From assembly GCA_900617975.1 (NCBI GenBank), contig UZAE01001320.1:1-13887 (forward strand): a stretch of 13,887 bases of DNA, in the 5' to 3' direction. Source of the stretch: Rodentolepis nana (taxonomy: Eukaryota > Platyhelminthes > Cestoda > Cyclophyllidea > Hymenolepididae). The stretch's first letter is position 1. The number at the start of each line of letters is the position of its first letter. The position numbers and the translations under genes were made by a program. Below the pieces are notes generated by a model that searched no databases, was not told the DNA's origin, and worked only from the letters and a program-made list of their open reading frames with translations. Below are positions 8,634 to 13,887 of this stretch, one piece after another.

Positions 8634-8954
8634 TTATTTATATCAAATGGCAAACATTTTGATAGTTATCATTAGCCTTTTAGTTGACTTCGGGCTTCAC
8701 AGAAGGGAGGAACATTAAAGTAAAAAATTTTCAACAGGGGAAAAGAAGAGCGATTCACAGATGTAAAAGAGACAGACAGACACAAAGGCAGAGGAAAGGC
8801 TAGATGAGTACTGTGGAAGGGGTCAAATATGACATACAGTGGGGTGATGGTAGTTTGAAGTCAGAGGTCAACTGCCAGTTAATAGACTTTTTTGCCGTAT
8901 GAGTATACGTTGCCCAGGGTGTACCACGTGGAGGTAAGTCTATCGCACATCCCC
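8634..8954 (-). mobile_element. SINE-like retroposon, copy 4 (best preserved)
   Basis: Complete element flanked by an 11-18 bp target duplication. In sense orientation (minus strand) it begins GGGGATGTGCGATAGACTTA at the right edge. It passes through a CACGTG box, the single 'gtctattaactggcagttga' unit and a pyrimidine-rich middle, and ends with 'gccatttgatataaataaat' at the left. It encodes no protein. The end structure (sharp 5' end, simple-repeat tail, target duplication) is that of a LINE-mobilised retroposon. I could not find a convincing tRNA, 5S or 7SL head, so the class remains open. On the plus strand it ends with a consensus splice donor, GAG then GTAAGT at 8934. Confidence 0.83.
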
Positions 8955-8972
8955 TTGTTTACGATCATTTAT
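8955..8972 (+). repeat. target-site duplication of copy 4, right half
   Basis: TTGTTTACGATCATTTAT directly follows the terminal CCCC of the element. Partner at 8616-8633. Confidence 0.8.
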
Positions 8973-8980
8973 GTTTTTAG

Positions 8981-9353
8981 GCAGCAACAACCTTGATACC
9001 TTCAGACGATTCTGCCAATAATACTTATCTGAGCAGAAAAAACCTATTGATTTTTTCTAAAATTAAAAACTTCTATTTTTCAAATACATTTATAAGTAAT
9101 CATGTAATTTAGTTTTTTAAACAATATGAAACTCCACTTACTACCCTAATTAACGTCTTTTATATGACTTATTATTAATTTGATATACCGCAACAATAAA
9201 AAGTTAAATGGACATTAAGAACTATTTCTTCCGAAATTTTAAGAATGTCAATGATAGAATCTAACCGTGGTCTGTTATTTTCAAATCAGAACTAAAATAA
9301 AATGAATGTTTGAGATTCACAATTAACCAAATTCACTTTAATATTATCTGAAA
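8981..9353. other. AT-rich spacer, no gene seen
   Basis: Very AT-rich. No open frame, repeat or RNA gene recognised. Confidence 0.6.
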
Positions 9354-9797
9354 TCAATAAGTATCTGGACCTTCAGCTAACGATTCCAATATTTTGGGAA
9401 ATTTGCGAAGCAGATTCAACAGCCTTTTGGGGGTATTGCCGATGTCAATGAGTTCTCCTGGAAATTTTTCCTTTAACCAATTTTTTAATGCTGCCTTTTT
9501 CAAAGGTGGCGTTGACGTTTCGTACGCAATTGAGTCACAATAGTTTTCGAAGTGAATTTAAAGCCTTTCAACTGTTGCATATACTAATGAATTTTTACCT
9601 TAAGAGGCAATCTACAAGTACTTATTGAAAAGTTTCATCTTGGCGATGATTTTAAACAGTACATTGAAGATCTTGCAAATTGATTCCAACTTCTCACCTA
9701 ATTTGTTGTCCTTTACCCTTACCTCAACATGACGTATTACGACTCTTTCCACGTCAATCCATGAAATAACAAAATGCATGAACGCGTAGAAGTCCAT
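9354..9797 (-). pseudogene. possible decayed gene fragment, unrecognised
   Basis: Two open stretches lie in the same minus-strand frame: 9797-9612 (61 codons starting with ATG, after a TGA) and 9557-9354 (67 codons to a TGA). Between them are three stops, TAG 9612-9614, then TAA twice, the last at 9558-9560. Each is one C-to-T change from a Gln codon. The downstream part is balanced and protein-like (for example ALKNWLKEKFPGELIDIG and KRLLNLLRKFPKILE), with an amphipathic helix pattern faintly like a winged-helix or LOTUS-type domain. That likeness is weak and I would not name it. A GAG-GTAAGG donor-like site lies inside the first part. Each part is within chance length for AT-rich DNA. A chance pair, an exon with introns I cannot place, or a dead gene are all possible. 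Confidence 0.25.
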
Positions 9798-10193
9798 TTC
9801 TCAAATCCCTTAATACACGTATTGATCAATATTTAAGTCTAAGACTTTACTCCCGATAATAAAAAAATAATTTAGGAGGTATGAAAGTAAAAAATTGAAT
9901 AAATTAATTCCTTAGCTACATATTTTCGTGGGATTTTTAAACATCTTTCAAATTGTTCAAGGTTGGTTTTATGTAATCCAAGTACGATTAATCGCTATTA
10001 TTGTGAAGTTCATCATGAAAAGATCATTAGTTTTTCATGCCAAATAGGACTAAAAGGATTGAGTGAAAACATGTTGGTAGTCAAATCAGAAAGTCATTAA
10101 CGACAAACCCCGTCTTATTTTTGGTTTATTTAATGTTCACCTAAAGGGGAGCAATTCTCCGCTTTTGCACCAGGCATCGAATCGCATGATACG

Positions 10194-10307
10194 TTCCCTG
10201 GAATATTGAACTTAGCCCGCCTGCGATGTCTAGTGCTTATTGATTAATCGATTATTTACTGTTGTCGGTCTCATTCAATCAACTCGTTTTGCCTGATGCC
10301 CAGGGAA
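10194..10307. repeat. inverted pair TTCCCTGG / CCAGGGAA
   Basis: TTCCCTGG at 10194-10201 and its exact reverse complement CCAGGGAA at 10300-10307, about 100 bp apart. The GGGAA core resembles what the second and third zinc fingers of the downstream gene might read. That is an inference from finger residues only, and an 8-bp pair may be chance. Confidence 0.35.
10245..10254. promoter_or_regulatory. palindromic homeodomain dimer-type site TAATCGATTA
   Basis: TAAT-CG-ATTA is a perfect palindrome of the type bound by paired-class homeodomain dimers (two TAAT half sites, two-base spacer). It lies about 1.8 kb upstream of the predicted transcription start, in a less AT-rich island. Function is inferred only. 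Confidence 0.3.
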
Positions 10308-10685
10308 AAGGCGGTTGAAAAAACGTAAGAAAGAAAGAGCAAACCAGCAAAAAGATGTTAACATTTGGTCATTCTTAATTTCTATAAGTCTACGTTAATT
10401 GGTGCAAGTTTGAGTTAAGTGTACTATTTTCTGACATCTTATTCCCATTATAGCTTAGCATCACTTCATCTCGCTTTTCAGCGACTTTTTAAAGAAGTTG
10501 AAAAGACCTTCGTTGCCGAAGATTTATTGAGTAAATAGAGCGGTTTACATTGAACTGCCTTGTGGGGTACGTCTTTCACTGTACATTATTATTGTATTAA
10601 GTTAACTACGTTTAGTACCGTCATATGTTTTACTGAATGGGTGGATAATTGGATTTAAAAAAATCGAAGTTAAATTATGTAAGTT

Positions 10686-10695
10686 GGGGGGGGGG
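10686..10695 (+). repeat. poly(G)10 tract
   Basis: Ten G after 'ttatgtaagtt'. This is the last long G tract, and none occurs in the 3.2 kb holding the gene. Confidence 0.95.
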
Positions 10696-11828
10696 ATTTT
10701 TTGGCGGTTTTTGTGATTTTCACTGGCACACCGCAGCAAAAAATGATTAGCATGTGTCGCTATTCTACCCACTTTCAGGTTTTTTGGGATAATTTAACTC
10801 CAACCTTTTAATATTACTGATTTAGAGTTAGAAGAAGTTGACATTCTAGCATTTCGTGAGCTTACTCACTCTTCTTATTTATCGATTATCAACCACAAAT
10901 TTGAATGGTATGCGCACTGGACCAAGAAAAGCTTTTTCAAACATTTTCAATAACAAGGCTGCAGTGCAAAAGTACCATCAGAAAAGGAGTCCCCCATAAA
11001 CTCCCTAGGCTGATATTTTATCGGATCCACACAGTTATTTGCACATCCCCAAATCCCCTCACACAGAGTGTCTACTATAAATACTCATTGAGGCCCCCTA
11101 CCCCCGTAGATTCCAAATCAATCCCGTGTATCGATAGTCCACAGATAATGACCTTGAGGTCATCATTTGATTATTTCTCCATCAGATTTATGCATTATTG
11201 AATTTTACAATTAATTGGTTCAGATATAAATATTTAAGTAATAAAAAATAAAACTTTTCTCGTTTTTTCAGCTTTAATTAGTTGAAATATTAATTTTATT
11301 AATACCGATAACGCCCATTTCCGCAAATTTCCCAACTTCGTGCAAAAGGGACAAGTAAAATTTAATGCTAAGATATCAATCCAGGAGGTTCTTTTATTTG
11401 AAATACTCAATAAGATTTTAGTTTATTGAATCTATTCAAGAGACTAAGGACCAAAATCGATATGAATATCAATTATTAATGGAAGCAAATTCAGTTATAA
11501 CCTCTAATAAGCATTGAATGTTGAAAGATAGGAAATTTCTTAAGGTTAATTGGAGCTCAAAATTGAAAATATATCTCAAGAATAGTAAGATAAACTCTAC
11601 CACGCATTCCAAGTTATTAATTTTATTGAAACCAAAACATTGGCTGCAAGAATATGATCGATATATGACAGAAAATTATTCGGTAATAAACGTAAAATTA
11701 TTAGAAGTACGAAAAAAAGTTCACTTGATATCACAAAACTTAATATTAAATTTTACGATATTTGAAAATTAATTTATGTAGTTGAATCTTCAAGATGAAA
11801 TTTAGACGCAGTTAACGTACACGAGGAA
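10696..11828. other. upstream spacer of the zinc-finger gene
   Basis: No convincing gene. The open frames 10905-11201 (98 codons) and 11518-11772 (84 codons, Lys/Leu/Asn/Ile-rich) both start with ATG. However, they are of a length expected by chance in such DNA, lack recognisable domains and have no promoter-like sequence I could see. The second ends about 60 bp before the first CCAAT box. A small unknown gene cannot be excluded there. Confidence 0.45.
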
Positions 11829-11833
11829 CCAAT
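11829..11833 (+). promoter_or_regulatory. CCAAT box 1
   Basis: GAACCAATCAGG fits the NF-Y consensus (RRCCAATSR) fully. It is about 197 bp upstream of the predicted start site. Confidence 0.6.
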
Positions 11834-11861
11834 CAGGGTGACAATAAAATCTCATACTCCC

Positions 11862-11866
11862 ATTGG
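11862..11866 (-). promoter_or_regulatory. CCAAT box 2 (inverted)
   Basis: ATTGG in 'ctcccattggttgac'. Read on the minus strand it is TCAACCAATGGG, another strong NF-Y match, about 160 bp upstream of the start. With box 1 it forms an inverted AACCAAT pair. Confidence 0.6.
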
Positions 11867-11918
11867 TTGACCCTTAGTTCCTATGTGCGTCTGTATCCAC
11901 CCTTAAAGGCAAATACAG

Positions 11919-11923
11919 CCAAT
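11919..11923 (+). promoter_or_regulatory. CCAAT box 3
   Basis: ACAGCCAATGCG, about 105 bp upstream of the start, within the usual -60 to -100 range or slightly beyond. Three such boxes within 95 bp is more than expected by chance. Confidence 0.55.
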
Positions 11924-11993
11924 GCGAACTACGCACCCTAAACAACCTAAAATTTGATAGGACTAAAGTGGGATAAGCGCTTCATGGTAATTG

Positions 11994-12001
11994 TATAAAT
12001 A
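11994..12001 (+). promoter_or_regulatory. TATA box of the zinc-finger gene
   Basis: TATAAATA in 'aattgtataaataagac'. Its first T lies 32 nt upstream of the A of the initiator, the canonical spacing for TBP-directed initiation. Confidence 0.75.
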
Positions 12002-12023
12002 AGACTTTTTCTCTCTACTGTCT

Positions 12024-12029
12024 TCAGTT
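12024..12029 (+). promoter_or_regulatory. initiator TCAGTT, predicted transcription start at A12026
   Basis: TCAGTT is the arthropod initiator consensus (TCAKTY) and is correctly placed relative to the TATA box. I see no good downstream promoter element at +28 to +33, as is common in TATA promoters. Confidence 0.7.
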
Positions 12030-12043
12030 AATCTCTATACTAT

Positions 12044-12121
12044 GTAAGTCCTCGTCTAAAAACAGGCATTTTCCAAGTATTCTTTAAAGAAATGACCTAA
12101 TTTATGATTTTCCATCTTTAG
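12044..12121 (+). other. predicted 78-nt intron in the 5' UTR
   Basis: Donor GTAAGT (12044-12049), a branch-like CTAAT (12097-12101) 20 nt before the end, and a pyrimidine-rich acceptor 'ttttccatctttag'. The intron would split an 18-nt first exon (12026-12043) from the coding exon. The spliced leader would be 30 nt with a TAA in frame before the start codon. The acceptor could alternatively receive a trans-spliced leader, a process reported in copepods. A transcript would decide. Confidence 0.65.
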
Positions 12122-12133
12122 ACTTGGCTAACC

Positions 12134-13153
12134 ATGAATGTCTATGAGCCACAAGACTTGTCCATAAGAGGCTTTGCTCCCCCGAATCTTTTGGGCTCGA
12201 CAATGCAAATACCACCAGTCACGTCCGACTCGGATCCACTGGTGAGCATGCTGTCCGATCCGATTGGGCTAATGTTTCTGCAATTGTTGCAGCAACTCCA
12301 GACGGTTCAACAACAAGAAACCCTGCCATGTACGGTGCCAGATAGAAGGGAGCTCGAAAATGCTATTCAAAGAACAGTCCAAGAGCATCTTCCTTGTAAG
12401 AAATCAAAATTTTCAATCCATGGAGAGTTGCAAATTACAGTTGATTCTAAAGCACCTGCCACTGTGAAAATAAATTCTTCTTCACATTCAGCGTCAAAGC
12501 GAAAGTCTTATATGCCTGTTAGAATGCTTCACACTCCCTCTTCTTTGACAGATTATGTCAATACACACTCAGAAGCACTCGATCTCTCCCCCTCAGGTTC
12601 AGCCCACTCAAATGACTCTTCACCTGTCACCCCTGTGAAATCCGATTTTACAAGTGCCTTTAACAACCAATACGAAAGGAAAGATGCTCCTGGTAAAATA
12701 ATTTCATTTGCAAAACGTCGAATTTCTGTCGGACGTCGAAATTTTCCTTGTAATCAATGCAATCAAATGGAGTTCTATTCACTTCAACAACTGGAAGAGC
12801 ACACCAGGGTCTCCCATGGTAGTTATCGTTGTCATATCTGCAGTCGTACCTTCACTCAGCGTTCCAATCTCCAACGTCACGCTCTGAAACATGTTGGTTT
12901 CAAGCCGTTCCAATGTGCCCTTTGTCTGCAGGGCTATTACCGTAAAGATCATTTGATGAGACACATGGAAGTCAACCATCCAGCTGTCAATCCCCGTGAA
13001 AATATTAAGGTCTTTTTATCGTCTTCAAAGAGTCTCGAATATCTCAATACTACCCAATCTGCCATTAGCAGCATTTCCTCCCTCCTTCCCATTGGACCAG
13101 AACAGCTTAAATTTGAGAAGGCAGTTGATCGAAAAAGCAGGGAATCATGCTGA
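12134..13153 (+). CDS. C2H2 zinc-finger transcription factor with PxDLS corepressor motif, 339 aa
   Basis: Probable nuclear DNA-binding repressor. The ATG has A at -3 (AACCATG), and a TAG (12119-12121) precedes it in frame. Residues 6-10 are PQDLS, an exact PxDLS CtBP-binding motif, and 148-152 (ALDLS) is a near match. Residues about 43-62 form a Leu/Gln-rich helix. Residues 110-170 are Ser/Thr/Pro-rich with SP sites and a TPVK proline-directed kinase site. Basic KRK (122-124) and KRR (194-196) may serve nuclear import. Three fingers follow: C206/C209/H223/H228 (13-residue spacer, one longer than usual), C233/C236/H249/H253 and C261/C264/H277/H282. Finger 2 has Q-S-N-R and finger 3 R-D-H-R at helix positions -1, 2, 3, 6, predicting 5'-GGGGAA-3'. 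A VGFKPF linker joins fingers 2 and 3. There is no BTB, KRAB or ZAD domain. Residues 285-339 lack known motifs. The coding part is a single exon. Family name unknown. Confidence 0.95.
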   Translation: MNVYEPQDLSIRGFAPPNLLGSTMQIPPVTSDSDPLVSMLSDPIGLMFLQLLQQLQTVQQQETLPCTVPDRRELENAIQRTVQEHLPCKKSKFSIHGELQITVDSKAPATVKINSSSHSASKRKSYMPVRMLHTPSSLTDYVNTHSEALDLSPSGSAHSNDSSPVTPVKSDFTSAFNNQYERKDAPGKIISFAKRRISVGRRNFPCNQCNQMEFYSLQQLEEHTRVSHGSYRCHICSRTFTQRSNLQRHALKHVGFKPFQCALCLQGYYRKDHLMRHMEVNHPAVNPRENIKVFLSSSKSLEYLNTTQSAISSISSLLPIGPEQLKFEKAVDRKSRESC

Positions 13154-13343
13154 AAGTTGCTCGCTCCTTCCAAGTATCCTAAAATGAGACAATTCAACAA
13201 AGGCTGACTGACGATTAGGAGGGGAGTCTTCGCAGCATCACCGATGATATTACTTTTCTCCTGACTTGACTTGTTTGAAATATTGATGTTTTGAACCAAA
13301 AGGTCCCTGACTCGTTTATTTTTACATCCTTTTTATATTTTAT
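13154..13343 (+). other. predicted 3' UTR
   Basis: It runs from the stop to the poly(A) signal, AT-rich towards the end. I see no other gene. The minus-strand open frame at 12949-13299 is a shadow of the coding region. Confidence 0.6.
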
Positions 13344-13349
13344 AATAAA
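13344..13349 (+). promoter_or_regulatory. polyadenylation signal AATAAA
   Basis: AATAAA in 'tataataaataatagacc', 191 nt past the stop codon, with a T-rich stretch (from about 13370) downstream as expected for a cleavage site near 13360-13375. Confidence 0.75.
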
Positions 13350-13403
13350 TAATAGACCTTAAAATGATATTTTTTTACAAACTCCGACTGAAAAAAGAAA
13401 GTA

Positions 13404-13411
13404 ATGCAAAT
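13404..13411 (+). promoter_or_regulatory. ATGCAAAT octamer
   Basis: An exact POU-type octamer just past the gene end. It may well be chance in AT-rich DNA. Confidence 0.2.
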
Positions 13412-13523
13412 GATTTGTGTTGACGCATAAAAAATGCGCGAAATAGTAGTATTATGAATAATGAGGTAGCACTGCACTTGAAGTTATTGTAGTGATGGTG
13501 TTTTGAATTGCCAGACATTCAGT

Positions 13524-13539
13524 AAGATCAGAATATATT
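13524..13539 (+). repeat. target-site duplication of copy 5, left half
   Basis: AAGATCAGAATATATT, repeated as AAGATAGGAATATATT at 13849-13864 (14 of 16 identical). Confidence 0.7.
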
Positions 13540-13848
13540 TATATCAAATGGCAAGCGTTTTGATGGTTATCATTAGCCCTTTAGCTGACTTCTGGCTTCA
13601 CAGAGAGCAGGAGGAGGAATATCAAAGTGACAAAAAAGCCGAAAGGGGGAACAGAAGAGAGGTCCACAGATGTAAAGGAGACAGACATAAAGGTAGAGAA
13701 AAGGTAAGGTGAGTGTTGTGAAAGTGGTTGAATATGACATACAGTGGGGTCATGGTGGTTTGCAGTCAGAAGTCAACTGCCAGTTAATAGACGTATGAGT
13801 ATATGTTGCCCAGGGTGCACCACATGGAGGTGAGTCTATTCCAATCCC
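13540..13848 (-). mobile_element. SINE-like retroposon, copy 5
   Basis: Near-complete copy with its tail remnant ('tatatcaaatggcaagcg') at the left and the 5' end ('gtgagtctattccaatccc') at the right, flanked by imperfect 16-bp direct repeats. The tail has almost lost its AAAT repeats and a TTTTTTGCC segment before 'gtatgagtatat' is deleted. The E-box has become CACATG. It lies about 190 bp downstream of the gene's poly(A) signal, pointing towards it. The 69-codon open frame at 13503-13712 is a chance product of this repeat. Confidence 0.8.
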
Positions 13849-13864
13849 AAGATAGGAATATATT
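13849..13864 (+). repeat. target-site duplication of copy 5, right half
   Basis: AAGATAGGAATATATT follows the terminal CCC of the element. Partner at 13524-13539. Confidence 0.7.
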
Positions 13865-13887
13865 CCACTATGTAGAATGCGGAAAAG

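Larger units (their letters stand above)
9798..10685. other. spacer with a less AT-rich core, possible regulatory DNA
   Basis: No gene seen. The interval 10141-10330 is more complex and less AT-rich than its surroundings. It contains a palindromic homeodomain-type site and an inverted TTCCCTGG pair, which are listed separately. Confidence 0.45.

Noticed and set aside
11518..11772. 84-codon ATG frame upstream of the promoter
   Set aside because: Lys/Asn/Ile/Leu-rich composition follows from the AT content. There is no domain or promoter evidence, though a small gene cannot be fully excluded.
12779..13299. Open frames antisense to, or out of frame with, the zinc-finger gene
   Set aside because: They are shadows of the coding sequence, as the zinc-finger frame is by far the most significant.
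1..13887. tRNA, rRNA or other structured RNA genes
   Set aside because: I found no GGTTCGA-type B box with a matching A box and no recognisable rRNA segment on either strand. A tRNAscan-SE or Rfam run would be decisive.

Overview
This is metazoan, most likely arthropod, nuclear DNA. It is AT-rich, with gene-poor spacers, microsatellites, long G/C homopolymers and dispersed retroposon-like repeats. There is one convincing gene: an intronless C2H2 zinc-finger reading frame behind a TATA box plus a TCAGTT initiator and a 78-nt intron. TCAGTT is the arthropod-type initiator. A crustacean such as a copepod would fit, but nothing here proves it.

Layout. Positions 1-11800 hold no convincing gene. 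The main content is a family of SINE-like elements of about 310-330 bp, at about 440-738, 1051-1362, 8634-8954 and 13540-13848 (tail at the left, so minus orientation) and 2973-4124 (plus orientation). Three copies have 13-18 bp imperfect target-site duplications, and all but the most degraded have (or once had) an AAAT-type tail. The plus-oriented copy is expanded to about 1.15 kb by an internal array of about 19 units of roughly 41 bp, which contains a perfect 119-bp higher-order duplication. Between the repeats are nine G or C tracts of 8-19 nt (five exactly 12 nt), two G-quadruplex-type motifs, and (CA)n, (TA)n, (CT)n and (GT)n microsatellites. A few short open stretches look coding by eye (4650-4805, 8498-8626, and 9354-9797 on the minus strand), but none has a recognisable domain and all could be chance.

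The gene. Three CCAAT boxes (11829-11923) lie 100-200 bp upstream of a TATA box (11994) and initiator (12024), spaced as in a focused RNA polymerase II promoter. A predicted 18-nt first exon and 78-nt intron lead to an exon with the start codon at 12134 and stop at 13153. A poly(A) signal is at 13344. The 339-residue protein has a PxDLS CtBP-type corepressor motif at its N terminus, a Leu/Gln-rich helix, a Ser/Pro-rich linker and three zinc fingers, so it is probably a sequence-specific transcriptional repressor. The last repeat copy lies about 190 bp past the poly(A) signal.
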